From NCBI GenBank assembly GCA_016783145.1, contig JADHXD010000034.1:1-38638 (forward strand): DNA of 38,638 bases, given 5' to 3'. Numbering within the stretch: position 1 is the stretch's first letter; each line of letters begins with the position of its first letter. Shown in pieces: positions 16,073-25,953 of the stretch. The notes below the pieces were generated by a model. It was not told where the DNA came from and ran no database searches. It saw only the letters and a list, made by a program, of their open reading frames with translations. This DNA is from Anaerolineae bacterium. GTDB taxonomy: Bacteria; Chloroflexota; Anaerolineae; JAFGEY01. The position numbers were made by a program, and so were the translations under genes.

Positions 16073-17473
16073 CTATCGCGCCTCGATCTTGATCACAGCG
16101 GTCATTCCCCAGCGCAGCGGAGCATCGCGGGCATCCTCGAGCTGAACGGTGACCGCATAAACCACATCCCCACGATAGTCCTCCGATCGCAGGTCCACCT
16201 CACTGACCGTCCCCTCGAACTCGCTGTCCGGAAGCGCATCCACGCTCACCACGGCTGGCTGCCCTACGACAACCCGCGCCACATCCAGCTCGGTCAGGTC
16301 TACCGTGCGCGCATAGAGTTGGTCTATGGTGGCGATCACCAGTGCTACCTGACCCAGGTCTACCTGATCGCCTACCTTCACCGGCACATCGACCACTGTC
16401 CCCGCAAAGGGCGCGCGCAGCTCGGCATCCCGTATCTGCAGCTCCAACCGGGCCACCGCGATCTCGGCCTGTCGCAGCCGGGCTTCTGCCTGGGCGATCT
16501 CTTCGTCCGTCGCATCGTCCAGGTATGGGTTGTCCCAGGCGCGCAGCGCCTCCACGTCCAGCCGCGACGCTTCGACCTCCGCAGACAGCACCTCCAGCAT
16601 CACCCCGTATGTCTCTTGTGCCGCCACCGCCTTGGCCAACTGCTCCTCAGCTTCCTCGATCTGTGCCTCAAAGACGGAGAGACTGATAGAGTGCGCCCTC
16701 TGTCCGTTCTGCGCCCGCTCCAGTTGCGCCTGCGCGTACCGATAGTCCAGCACCTTCTGTTCTACTTCTCTCGCCCACCCATCGCGTATCCCCTGGTCCT
16801 CCCACGGACGATCCAGTGCCTTCTTGTACTCGTTCTGCGCGTCGGCCAGCGCAATACGCGCCCTCTCCAGAGCCACCTGCGCCGCCGTCACCTCGGGCGA
16901 CGCGCTCTGCGCACGGGCCTGGGCCAACTGCAGCCTGAGCTGCTCCACCCGCTTCTGGGCGGCAGTCACGTCCGTCGCCGGGTCTTCCCCGCGCGCCTTT
17001 TCCAACTGCAGCTCCACGATCTGCAGCCCGACCTCCGCCTGGGCGATCTGTTCGGCGTTCTCCCTCGCCGCACGGGCGACGAGGGTCTCGCTGGAGCCCA
17101 CGATCAACCGCTCCAGGGCGGCCCTCTGCGCGACGATGTCCTGCTGTGCGCTCTGCAGCGACAGTGCCAGTTCCTCCGTGTCCAGGCGCAGCAGCGGCGT
17201 GCCGGCAGCGACCCGGTCTCCTTCGCTCACCAGCACCTCCGTGACCTCGCCTGCCAGATCGACGCGGAGCTCACTCCAGCGCGCGGGCTCGATGACCGCT
17301 TCCGCCACAACCGTATCCTCTGCTCGGGAAACCGCCGGGATCTCTTCTGGCTCCTCTGTACCTGCTGCCCCTGACCCCGGCAGTGCCGAGCACCCGACCA
17401 GACCCAAGACCGCACACAGGAACCCAACGATCACGATCCTCATCGACACCTTTCGCAACGAACGCTTACCCAT
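16073..17473 (-). CDS. HlyD/MacA-like efflux adaptor lipoprotein (exporter 1)
   Basis: A 466-aa periplasmic-adaptor-like subunit. A lipoprotein signal peptide ends LVGC with lipid-bearing Cys28. A lipoyl/barrel-sandwich half (LRVDLAGEVTEVLVSEGDRVAAGTPLL) is followed by a long alanine- and glutamate-rich coiled-coil hairpin (about 120-330), the second half (LRAPFAGTVVDVPVKVGDQV) and a beta-barrel C-terminus. The ATG at 17473 is used because GAGAGGGAGAG precedes it; the frame also has an ATG at 17515 overlapping the permease stop. It is a clear paralogue of the adaptor at 28235-29584, sharing the unusual block KALDRPWEDQ and overall layout. It works with the permease and ATPase genes just upstream. 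Confidence 0.9.
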   Translation of the reverse strand: MGKRSLRKVSMRIVIVGFLCAVLGLVGCSALPGSGAAGTEEPEEIPAVSRAEDTVVAEAVIEPARWSELRVDLAGEVTEVLVSEGDRVAAGTPLLRLDTEELALSLQSAQQDIVAQRAALERLIVGSSETLVARAARENAEQIAQAEVGLQIVELQLEKARGEDPATDVTAAQKRVEQLRLQLAQARAQSASPEVTAAQVALERARIALADAQNEYKKALDRPWEDQGIRDGWAREVEQKVLDYRYAQAQLERAQNGQRAHSISLSVFEAQIEEAEEQLAKAVAAQETYGVMLEVLSAEVEASRLDVEALRAWDNPYLDDATDEEIAQAEARLRQAEIAVARLELQIRDAELRAPFAGTVVDVPVKVGDQVDLGQVALVIATIDQLYARTVDLTELDVARVVVGQPAVVSVDALPDSEFEGTVSEVDLRSEDYRGDVVYAVTVQLEDARDAPLRWGMTAVIKIEAR

Positions 17474-17504
17474 CCCTGCACTCTCCCTCTCTGCTGCCTG
17501 CTCG

Positions 17505-19952
17505 CTACCGCTCATAAGACAGCACCTCGCGAACCGTCAGCCGCGCGGCATCTCTCGCGGGTAGGTAGCTGGCCAGCGCAGCAAGCACGGTCACGATCAC
17601 GAGCCACGCCAAGATCCCGCTCACCGGCACGGTATAGGTCAGAGGCGTCCTCAAGACCTCCATCCCGACAGCATTGCTGAGCACTTTGCCCATCGGTATG
17701 GCCAGGACCGTCCCTATCAGCCAACTCAACAGTCCGATCAGGACGCCTTCCACGACAAAGATCTGCAGCACGCTGTCATTGGACGCGCCAATGGCGCGCA
17801 TGACCCCGATCTCTCGGATCCGCTCCAGAACATTCAGGCCCATCGTCCCCATCAGGCCGATGCCGCCGACAACGGCCAGCAGCACAGACATACTCATCAG
17901 GAAGGCAATGACGATGGTGAACAGCACCTCCAGGGAAGCGCGAAGCTCCCTTGCCGTCATCTTGGACTGCACGTCAATCCCGGCCTCCTCAAAGCGTACT
18001 TCCAGGGCCTCGGCAACCTGAAACCGTGCCTCATCATCATCTTGGTGCGTGATCACGTTGAGGATACTGACCCGTCCCGCATCGCGCGTCACGTGCGTAA
18101 AGTAGTCATAGTTGGCGAATGCCAGCGAGACCGGCTGCGCGAATCGCGCGATGCCCACCACGCGCCACGTCGTGTCCCGGTCCTCGATCTTTAGCACGAT
18201 CTCGTCCCCCAACCCGATATCAGGCTCCGCGATCAGTGTGTTGGTACTGATCACGAGCGCGTTTTCATCGCCCGGGAGCAGCCAGCGCCCACTGACCATC
18301 GTTGGCCGGAGGATCTCTGTGGTTGCGGGCGGCGCCTCGATGTAAATGATCTCCCCCTCACTGTCGTCCGGACGTACCCTGTAGGCGGCCGTAGATCCCC
18401 AGCCTTCCACCTTGGCCACACCTGGCACGGACAAGGCCGCACGTTCCAGCCGCTCGACCCGGTAGGGGCGGCCGAGGGTCACCTGGACATCGTAGTCAAA
18501 ATACTGGACGAGCTCATCCAGGGTACGCAGCAGCGAGGCCCGAACACTGGCAACGGAGACAAATACGGCGCCTGCCAGGGTAAGCGTGGTCATGGTCAGG
18601 GCCAGCCGTCCTTTCTGGCGCAAGGTATTCCGCAGCGACAGGAGCAGTGGGCGAGGCAGGCCGCGCAGCCGTTCGACCAGCCGATCGATGGCGCTTGTGC
18701 CAAACTGATCTCCACTCAGCCCGTAGTTAGTGATCGCCTCGCGCACCGTGACTCGCGTTCCCGCGACGATGGGGAAAAGACCCGCCAACAAGGGCACTGC
18801 GATCGCCATAGCGCCCTCGACAGCCAGCACTTGAGGAGGAAAGCTGATACCGCCCAGGTTAAAGTTGATCAGGTAGGCCATCACATTGATGGTCTGCCGC
18901 GCAGCCCATGCGCCCAGCGGCGCCGAGATGACGAGGGCGAGCAATCCAAAGACGACCACCATGCTCAAGTACATGCCCATTAGCTGATGTCCACGGGCAC
19001 CGACTGCCTTCATCACCCCGATCTGCCGCACCTGCTGTGTCAGCAGCGCCGAGATCGTGTTCATGAGCAGAAAAGCGCTCACGAACAAAGAGCACGCTCC
19101 CAGGGCACCCAGGAGCAGCACCAGGGTTTGGTATAGAGAGTCCTGTGGCAGCTTGCCTGGCGTGGGAACAGAAACCCGGGAAACCGCTACGCCGCCTCGT
19201 TCGACTCGGTCCTCGACCACTCTCGCGACTCGCTCGACGTGCCCCTTGTCTCCCCTATCCCCAGCGACGAGGATGCTCAGTTCGTTGTAGTCGCGCGACA
19301 CGTCCAGCCAATCCAGGGTTTCAAAGGTCACATAGCCATAGGCCATTCCCATCCACGGAGCGGGGCCGTGCGCGGCGTCAAAGGCCAGGCCGACAATGGG
19401 CATCTTGCGCTGCTTGCCGCTGGGCATCTCGATCAACAAGGTCGAGCCCAACCTGGCCTGGCCGACCAGGCCGTGGTTGGCCAGCAGCAGTGAAGTGCGC
19501 TCGATCGATATCGCCTGGTCGGGGGGAGGAAAGGTGTCGGGATGGGGCCAGGATTTAGGGTCGGGCCCGTGCTCGATCTCGGGTAAGACAATGTCGATGC
19601 GCACGTCGTCATAGTCAGAGAGGGCAAAGAGCCGCAGCGGATACCACCCCTCGTGGCCTTCCACCTGAAATCGCACGACGATGCTTCGTCGCCCTTGCGC
19701 CTCATCGACCTCGGGCATGCGCCGTATTGCCCGTACCAGATCGTCGTCAAAGGAGTCAAAGGTGTAGATCGTGGCACTGGCCGGTCTCGCCTGGCGGAAG
19801 CTCTCCAGCATGTCTTCCGACACAATCACCCTCATCTGCGCGACTGCGCCGACAGCAAAGACGCCCACCGCGATCGAGAGCACGACGAGCAGAGTGCGCC
19901 GCTTGTTACTCCACAGGTCTCGCAGGATCTTGCGCCAGCGTGGGCTAGGCAT
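17505..19952 (-). CDS. ABC transporter permease, MacB/FtsX type (exporter 1)
   Basis: An 815-aa membrane protein with two FtsX-type modules. The N-terminus ([27 protein letters not shown]) gives the first helix followed by an extracytoplasmic MacB-like domain. FtsX helices at about 300-450 contain [17 protein letters not shown] second extracytoplasmic domain is followed by a C-terminal helix group with [15 protein letters not shown], the usual ATPase-coupling pattern. The ATG at 19952 overlaps the end of the ATPase gene by 8 bp, with GGGAGG 6 nt upstream; the longer open frame is a shadow of the ATPase. It mechanotransmits ATP hydrolysis to export of a substrate or lipoprotein. Confidence 0.92.
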   Translation of the reverse strand: MPSPRWRKILRDLWSNKRRTLLVVLSIAVGVFAVGAVAQMRVIVSEDMLESFRQARPASATIYTFDSFDDDLVRAIRRMPEVDEAQGRRSIVVRFQVEGHEGWYPLRLFALSDYDDVRIDIVLPEIEHGPDPKSWPHPDTFPPPDQAISIERTSLLLANHGLVGQARLGSTLLIEMPSGKQRKMPIVGLAFDAAHGPAPWMGMAYGYVTFETLDWLDVSRDYNELSILVAGDRGDKGHVERVARVVEDRVERGGVAVSRVSVPTPGKLPQDSLYQTLVLLLGALGACSLFVSAFLLMNTISALLTQQVRQIGVMKAVGARGHQLMGMYLSMVVVFGLLALVISAPLGAWAARQTINVMAYLINFNLGGISFPPQVLAVEGAMAIAVPLLAGLFPIVAGTRVTVREAITNYGLSGDQFGTSAIDRLVERLRGLPRPLLLSLRNTLRQKGRLALTMTTLTLAGAVFVSVASVRASLLRTLDELVQYFDYDVQVTLGRPYRVERLERAALSVPGVAKVEGWGSTAAYRVRPDDSEGEIIYIEAPPATTEILRPTMVSGRWLLPGDENALVISTNTLIAEPDIGLGDEIVLKIEDRDTTWRVVGIARFAQPVSLAFANYDYFTHVTRDAGRVSILNVITHQDDDEARFQVAEALEVRFEEAGIDVQSKMTARELRASLEVLFTIVIAFLMSMSVLLAVVGGIGLMGTMGLNVLERIREIGVMRAIGASNDSVLQIFVVEGVLIGLLSWLIGTVLAIPMGKVLSNAVGMEVLRTPLTYTVPVSGILAWLVIVTVLAALASYLPARDAARLTVREVLSYER

Positions 19953-21121
19953 CTTGACCTCCCTGCGCGGCGGCGATGTTCTTTTCAATGCGCTCCCGGG
20001 CCACCTGATCCAGCTCCTGGCGTGTGGCCTGAGACCCGGCCACCATGCGCTCGAACGCCTCCCGGTCCAGCGCGGCGACATAGACGGGGCCCTCAGTCCC
20101 CGCGCGGACGCTGGCCCTGCTGGCACCGCCACGCAGCAGGGCGATCTCGCCAAAGTATTGGCCACTTCCCAGGCGGGCGACGAGGAACTGCTGCCCGTCG
20201 GACGTCTGCACGTGCACATCGACATATCCCCGGGTGACGATGTAAAAGTCATCGTGAGAGACACCCTCTTGGATGATCACCTCGCCGGGCGCGCACTTCT
20301 TCATGTCGAGGTGGCGCGTCGCCTCGATCAGTTGATCCTCGGTCAAGCCAGGGAAGGTCTCAGCCAGATACTCTTCGATGATCTCGCCGTCGGAGAGAAT
20401 GATCGTGCGCGTGGCCCGCTGGGCCAGGTCCTGATCGTGGGTCACCATCAGGATGGTCTTGCCCTCACTCACCAAGCGTTCGAAGAGCTGAAAGATGGTC
20501 TCGGCCGTCTTGGAATCGAGGTTGCCCGTCGGCTCGTCGGCAACCAGGATGGGGGGGTCGTTGGCCAGGGCCCGAGCGATGGCCACGCGCTGCTGTTGGC
20601 CCCCCGAGAGCGCCGAGGGCAGCTTGCGGGCCTGATCGACCAGATCGACCTGCTCCAGGAGGTACATCGCCCGTTCCCGTCGCTCGCGCAGCGAGTACAT
20701 GCGGCAGAAGTCCATGGGCAGCATGAGGTTCTCGATCACCGTCAGCGTGGGAAGCAACTGGAAGAACTGAAAGATGACGCCGATGTTGCGCCCTCGCCAC
20801 TCTGCCAGTCGTCCTTCGTTGAGCTTGTGCACTGCGGTGTCTCCGACCAGCACCTCGCCCCCCGTGGGGCGGTCGATCCCGGTGATCATATTGATGAGGG
20901 TAGACTTGCCGCTGCCCGACTTGCCGATCACGGTCACGAATTCGCCGTGGTCCACCTCCAGGCTCACGCCTTTGAGCGCCGTGAACTCTCCCGCGGGGGC
21001 TGCGATAGGTCTTAACCACGTGCCGCAGGTCGATCAGGTGATCATTGCCGTGCCGATAGCCATTGCCTGCCGGTGTCGTGCCGCCCGCGACTTCCCGGCC
21101 TTTCGATCTCTGTCTCGGCAT
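19945..21121 (-). pseudogene. ABC ATPase with C-terminal cyclic-nucleotide-binding domain, frameshifted
   Basis: The LolD/MacB-type ATPase of exporter 1, fused to a CAP_ED cNMP-binding domain. The start is ATG 21121, after GGAGAGG. The first frame gives the N-terminus ([12 protein letters not shown]) and then loses homology at a C5 run (plus-strand G5, 20995-20999). Removing one base gives [17 protein letters not shown] and joins the remaining frame: Walker [10 protein letters not shown], signature LSGGQQQR, Walker [10 protein letters not shown], then the cNMP domain (about 265-375; [17 protein letters not shown]). The repaired length is 391 aa. The downstream frame has only a GTG at 20967, which would lack the first strand. 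This is either a real frameshift, a programmed slip, or a homopolymer error. Confidence 0.85.
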
Positions 21122-21185
21122 GGATCCTCTCCTTCCCTTCCCCGACATCCATCCCGTCCCCGGCTTCCGGACAGGGCCTTTGCGC

Positions 21186-21620
21186 CTACACCTCGGCGGA
21201 GGCGCTCCTCGAAGCGAGCAAGCCACCCACCAACCAACCACCCAGAATCGCCGCCAAGAGGTGGCCCACAGCCCACATATCCAGGCCGCCCTGGACCAAG
21301 ACCAGGATGAGGATGACCACAGCGGTGCCGACGCCGACGACCAGGCCGTTCAACGGCTTTGCATCCTCCGCCTGCCGCGCGGGGACTCGCCCACCAAAGA
21401 ACGCGCCTGCCAGCGTCACCAAGACACCTACCGTCACGACCGGCGTGCTGCGGGCGAAGGCAACAATCATCTCATTCGGAGGGCTGCCCCGCATCTGGAA
21501 GCCCCGCACCACACCATACCCGACGTTGATGAGGATCGGGACGACGACAAAGATGACGAGTGCCAAGATGATACCCAGGACAACCCGCCCCCACCTGATT
21601 TCGGACCATTTGAGAGACAT
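21186..21620 (-). CDS. Small four-helix membrane protein, function unknown
   Basis: A 144-aa protein with four predicted membrane helices (about 14-34, 62-80, 93-112 and 117-137) and a short basic N-terminus. The pattern resembles TIGR04086-like or other small membrane proteins of unknown role, but no firm family is recognised. A ribosome site AAGGAGG sits 5 nt before the ATG at 21620. It lies 64 bp upstream of the frameshifted ABC ATPase on the same strand, so it could be the first gene of the exporter 1 operon. A TATACT at 21674-21679 on the minus strand, without a good -35, may be its promoter. Confidence 0.78.
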   Translation of the reverse strand: MSLKWSEIRWGRVVLGIILALVIFVVVPILINVGYGVVRGFQMRGSPPNEMIVAFARSTPVVTVGVLVTLAGAFFGGRVPARQAEDAKPLNGLVVGVGTAVVILILVLVQGGLDMWAVGHLLAAILGGWLVGGLLASRSASAEV

Positions 21621-21763
21621 TCTGGCCTCCTTTGTGTCGCTCGTGTCGAGAAAACGTACCTACTCAAACCGTTGATCCCAGTATACTCGATTCGCGCACA
21701 GAAGGGATGTGCCATAGGTCACGGCCGTGGTCATACCTCTGAATAGGACGTGCTGCGAGACTG

Positions 21764-21772
21764 TGGTATACT
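21764..21772 (+). promoter_or_regulatory. Extended -10 promoter of tatA
   Basis: TATACT at 21767-21772 is preceded by TGTGG, matching the extended -10 seen at 12818 and on the minus strand at 6697. No convincing -35 is present at 17 bp. Initiation near 21779 would give a 73-nt leader before tatA. Confidence 0.6.
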
Positions 21773-21851
21773 AGGGACCTCTGTTGCCTCGCTTCCCTGG
21801 CACATCGGGAGGCGAGCTCGCCGTTCAGGAACCGACGATAGGAAGAATCTA

Positions 21852-22025
21852 GTGCCACATTTTGGTGTATGGGAACTACTGATCGTCCTGGTGATCGTGC
21901 TCATGATCTTTGGTGCCTCCCGTCTCAAGGGGATCGGGTCGGGGCTCGGCGGCGCGATTCGATCGTTCCGCTCTGAGGTCAAGAAGGGCCGAGAAGACGA
22001 GAACGAGGACAGCGACGAGAGCTAG
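21852..22025 (+). CDS. tatA: Twin-arginine translocase subunit TatA/TatE
   Basis: A 57-aa TatA-family protein. The N-terminal segment ([19 protein letters not shown]) is a single membrane helix ending at the conserved FG hinge. An amphipathic helix ([17 protein letters not shown]) and a charged tail rich in Glu, Asp and Lys follow. The start is GTG at 21852, with AGGAAGA upstream; the longer frame lacks homology. TatA forms the protein-conducting part of the Tat system for folded redox proteins; MsrP in this window is a plausible client. No tatC is present in the window. Confidence 0.92.
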   Translation: MPHFGVWELLIVLVIVLMIFGASRLKGIGSGLGGAIRSFRSEVKKGREDENEDSDES

Positions 22026-22167
22026 CTGCAGACACTACATCCGAGCACGTGCCAGGAACTGCGGGGCTGCAGCCACAGGCACACGCGGATGGAACTCGCC
22101 AGTCTGATTTCCGGCACGCCTACAGTCAAGGGCACCTGTTCGCGACCCCAGTCTCGGTGCAGCGCGT

Positions 22168-23753
22168 TCAGATCAGCCCCAGCTCGTGAACTCTGAGCGC
22201 GGCCTGGGTGCGATCGCGGACACCCAGCTTGCCGAGGATGTTGGTGACGTGGTTCTTGACCGTGCCCTCGGCAATGTACAGGACAGCGGCGATCTCTTTG
22301 TTCGACTTTCCCTCGGCGATCAGGGCCAGAACCTCGAGCTCACGTTCTGAGAGGGGCTCAACCAGGGACCTCGCAGGCTGTGAACGAGTAGAGCGATCGG
22401 CCAGACGAGCAAACTGGGCGACCACCTTGGCTGCGACCGAGGGCTGGAGGACTGATTCGCCGCGCGCCGCCGCGCGGACAGCCTCGAACAGCACGTCTGA
22501 AGCGACATCTTTGAGCACGTAGCCCAGTGCCCCAGCACGCAGCCCCTCAAAGATGTACTCGTCGTCATCGAACGTGGTCAGCACGATCACCTTGCAGCCT
22601 GGAAGGGCCGCGCTCAGACGACGTGTGGCGGCGACCCCGTCAAGCACCGGCATGCGCAGGTCCATCAGCACGACGTCCGGGCTGAGCGCCGCCGCCAAGC
22701 GCACGGCTTCCTCACCGTTCCCAGCCTCGCCCACTACCTCAAAGTCAGGCTGCACGGAGAGCAACGTACGCAGCCCTTCGCGGAACAACGCCTGGTCATC
22801 TGCCAGCAGCACGCGGATCCGACCGCTCGGGGGAGCCTGGTCCTCGGGCGTCGCTGAGGAACCCCTTGCGGCCCACGCTCCAGAGGAGAGCGCGGCGCGC
22901 CCGGCGGGAAGGGGCAGCGCGGCCAGCACCTCATCTGCCGAGGCGTAGCGATCTGCGGGATTCTTGGACAGAAGTTTGAGAATCACGCCCTCGATCTCGG
23001 GAGAGATGTCCACGGCAAACGCACGCGGTGACGTGACCAGCGCGCTCAAGATCTGCGACAGCACGGCCATGAGGTCCTCGCCAGCAAAGGGCGGGCGTCC
23101 GGCGAGCAACTCATAGAGAACCGCCCCGATCGCGTAGAGGTCGGAGCGGCTGTCCGATGGCGCGCCCGCGACGACCTCCGGGGCCAGGTACAGCGCCGTG
23201 CCCATGATCATGCCCTCCTGGGTAAGCCGGGCGTCACCCCGTGCCAGAGCCAGCCCAAAGTCGGTCACTTTGACCTGGCCGCTCGCGGTGAGCATGATGT
23301 TCTCGGGCTTGATGTCACGGTGAAGGAACCCTCGCGCGTGGGCATAGGCCAGCGCTTCCAGCGCACCACGGATGGCATGCAGGGCCTCGTCCAGGGGGAG
23401 CCGCCCGCCGTGGTCCAGCATGGCGTCGTGCAAGTTACGGCCGGGGATGTACTCTAGCACCAGGTAGTGCCACCTGCCCTCGCGTCCTATGTCGTGGAGG
23501 GTCATGACATTGGGATGCGACAAGCGGGCCACTGCGCGCGCCTCGCGCAAGAAACGGGCGCTGGGCTCGCCTCCTGGCACACGTTCCGGCAGCAGGAACT
23601 TGACCGCCACGTCCCGAACAAGAACCTCATCGTGGGCACGGTAGACGATGCCCATACTGCCTTCCCCGATGCGCTCGGCAAGCTGGTAGCGGCCTTGCAG
23701 TTGGGGGGGGCCTCGCTCTCGCCGGCTCTCCCGGCATATGGATTTGCACTCAT
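22168..23753 (-). pseudogene. Ser/Thr protein kinase fused to NarL-type response regulator, frameshifted
   Basis: Restoring one C to the C8 run (plus-strand G8, 23703-23710) joins the ATG at 23753 (after GGGAGG, 5 nt) to the downstream frame. That gives 528 aa: a short N-terminus, glycine loop (IGEGSMGIVYR), Lys52 in VAVK, HRDIKPEN with Asp147, DFG with Asp165, and a full Ser/Thr kinase domain to about 280. A Pro-rich linker leads to a receiver domain with phospho-acceptor Asp365 (VVLMDLRMP), then a LuxR/NarL helix-turn-helix (about 461-523). Without repair, the frame would begin at ATG 23655, inside the glycine loop and lacking its first glycines. It lies 10 bp after the histidine kinase, its likely partner. 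Such a fusion is rare. Confidence 0.85.
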
Positions 23754-23762
23754 AGCGCCTCC

Positions 23763-24992
23763 CTACCCCGGGACTTTGACCTTGAGCACAAAGCCCTCTC
23801 CAGGCACGGTCTCGACGTGGACCTCCCCACCCAGTAGATGCACGCGCTCCCGTACGCCGATCAGGCCGTATCCACCGGTGGGATCGGCCGAGCCCACGCC
23901 ACTGTCACCCACAACCAGGCGGACCGCAGACGCATCCGAGTAATCCAGGACCACCTCAGCATTCGAGGCTTGGGCATGCTTGCACATGTTGGTCATGCCC
24001 TCCTGCGCGGCGCGGTAGAGGGCCAGCTCGACCTGTGGCGAAAGGGAGCGTACCTCCCCGCGCACATCAAAGCTCGTCGCGATCCCGGCCGCACGGACTT
24101 CGTCCACCAGGTCTCCTACAGCTTCGGGCAGCGAGCGGTTGTCCAACGGGGAGGAGCGCAGCGCAGCGACCGAACGGCGGACCTCAGCGAGTCCTTCCTG
24201 CGCCAACCCCTGTGCCTTGGCCAGGGCATCGATGCCCAGCGACAGGTCGTATTCCAGCACCGCCCGCCCGGCCTGGATTTGCATGTTGATGGCGGTAAAG
24301 TAGTGTCCCAGGCCGTCGTGGATCTCACGCGCCAGGCGGTTGCGCTCTGTGACCGTGGCCAACTCTTCGGCCTGCGTCACATACTCGCGCAACTGGCGGT
24401 TGGCCTCCCTCAGCTCAGCGGCGAGATGCTCCACCTCGGCGCGAGCTTCCCGCTCGCGCACCGCAACCCGCGTAAAGAGGATCACAAAGGCAAAGGCGAG
24501 CACGTACTGCAGCGCGCCTTGCAGCATGCCCATCCAGAAATCGGGAGAGGGAAAGGGGTACAGGCGTTCGCCCGAGGGATCCGTGGCCTCGTCGATCAGA
24601 AGGCCGTGGCCGACCATCATGGCGGCCAGATGCAGAGAGACGGTCAGCACCATCCAGCGGCGGGGCAGCAGCTCAGCGGCCTAACCGACGACAGGGAGCA
24701 TGATCAGCCAGGCACGCCCCGTGCTCAGGTAGATAATCGCCACCGACAGGGGGATCTGGACCGCAAAGTAGGCGACGAACGCCCAGGGTGAACCGACGCG
24801 CTCGCAGCAGGGGGTACCCCAGACGCCCAGGGCCGTGTACAGGAGCCCAAACGCGATCAGCAGGCCAAGCGCCAGCGGTGTGTAGGCCCCTGGCCCCGCA
24901 CTCAAGATGGCGACGTAGGAGACGGCAACCAAGGCGATGAGCAGCGCATTGCCTGCGCGATCCACTGCAGAAAGAGAACGTCGCTCACTCAT
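23763..24992 (-). pseudogene. Sensor histidine kinase (HisKA_3), interrupted by an in-frame TAG
   Basis: If the TAG at 24681-24683 were read as Gln (CAG), the gene would encode 409 aa: an N-terminal membrane region with about six helices, a coiled-coil linker (about 180-210), a HisKA_3 dimerisation domain with phospho-acceptor His225 (EIHDGLGHY), and a HATPase domain (GDSGVG, GGYGLIGVRER). It resembles NarX/LiaS-type kinases paired with NarL regulators. The TAG follows VVG at codon 104; both sides are in the same frame, and sequence on both sides reads as one membrane domain, so a nonsense change is likely. The first ORF begins at ATG 24992 after GAGGTG. ATG 24653 could restart translation, giving a kinase that lacks four helices. 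Confidence 0.85.
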
Positions 24993-25100
24993 AGGAGCAC
25001 CTCATCCCCATCGATTCCATCCTCAAGGCATGAGAAGATACGATGGCTCAAGTGTACCATGAAAGAGAGGGAGAATCAACAGGAACCCGATCGCCCTCCC

Positions 25101-25919
25101 CTACTCCACTCCGATAAGCACCCGGCGCAGCATCTCCCTCTCTTCGGGCTCCAGGCAGGTCAGCGAGGCGTCCTCCCCGGAGAGGAGCGCCTGTCCCACC
25201 CCCGAATCGCGGAATGCCTTCAGGTCTTCTTCGTAGGGGCTGCCCACATCGTGCACGTGGACGATGCGTCCGTCCTGCATGACGAGCACGCGGTCCGTCT
25301 GCCGGGCGACAGCCAGGTCGTGCGTGACGGTGATGAACGTGGTGCCGAACTCGTGGTTCAGATGCTGCATCAGGGCAATGACCTCCGCGCCGCTGTGTGA
25401 ATCCAGGTTGCCCGTCGGCTCGTCGGCTAGTACAAGGGCAGGCTCGTTAGCCAGTGAGCGGGCGATGGCAACACGCTGCCGCTGACCGCCAGACAACTGG
25501 TTGGGCAGGTGATTCATCCGGTCCTGCAGACCCACCAACTCGAGCAGCTCCCTGGACCGCTGCCGCCGCTGACCGCGCCGGGCATGGCCCATCATCGGGA
25601 CCTCAATGTTCTCGCGAGCGGTGAGGGTGGGGATCAGGTTGTGCAATTGAAAGACAAAGCCCACGGTGCGGGCGCGAAAGGTATCCAGATCGCGCACGGT
25701 GGACAGGTCCTGTCCGTTCACCAACACCTGTCCCTCGGTAGGACGATCCAGCGCACCCAACATGTTGAGCAAGGTAGACTTGCCGGAGCCAGAGGGTCCC
25801 ATCACGGCGACAAATTCTCCGGATGCGATCTGGATGTCGACGCCATCCAGCGCTCGCACCTGCGCCCCATCCCCATAGACCTTGACCAGGTCGCGTGTCT
25901 CGATGATGTACTCGGTCAT
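25101..25919 (-). CDS. ABC transporter ATP-binding protein, LolD/MacB type (exporter 2)
   Basis: A 272-aa ATPase with the N-terminus IIETRDLVKVYG, Walker A GPSGSGKST, Q-loop FVFQLHNLIPTLT, signature LSGGQRQR, Walker [15 protein letters not shown] and the switch His in TVTHDLA. This is the MacB/LolD-like pattern that couples to FtsX-type permeases. About 35 C-terminal residues after the ATPase core are not recognised. AAGGAAG before the ATG at 25919 sets the start; the longer frame is a shadow of the permease. It follows the permease by 34 bp and precedes the histidine kinase by about 108 bp. Unlike the exporter 1 ATPase it has no cyclic-nucleotide-binding domain. Confidence 0.93.
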   Translation of the reverse strand: MTEYIIETRDLVKVYGDGAQVRALDGVDIQIASGEFVAVMGPSGSGKSTLLNMLGALDRPTEGQVLVNGQDLSTVRDLDTFRARTVGFVFQLHNLIPTLTARENIEVPMMGHARRGQRRQRSRELLELVGLQDRMNHLPNQLSGGQRQRVAIARSLANEPALVLADEPTGNLDSHSGAEVIALMQHLNHEFGTTFITVTHDLAVARQTDRVLVMQDGRIVHVHDVGSPYEEDLKAFRDSGVGQALLSGEDASLTCLEPEEREMLRRVLIGVE

Positions 25920-25953
25920 GATCCACTTCCTTTTCGAACCGCTGATCGCGGCG

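Noticed and set aside
15986..17374. 462-codon plus-strand open frame
   Set aside because: It is a shadow of the HlyD-like adaptor gene; high GC and the Ala/Glu-rich coiled coil create long opposite frames rich in Arg, Leu and His.
19771..21015. 414-codon plus-strand open frame
   Set aside because: It is antisense to the ABC ATPase and permease genes and has no domain or ribosome site.
22026..22167. Terminator between tatA and the kinase-regulator gene
   Set aside because: Only scattered short complementary segments were found; no convincing stem with a T-run.
24681..24683. TAG as a recoded sense codon
   Set aside because: TAG ends several intact genes in the window, so general recoding is unlikely; a local nonsense change or error is simpler.
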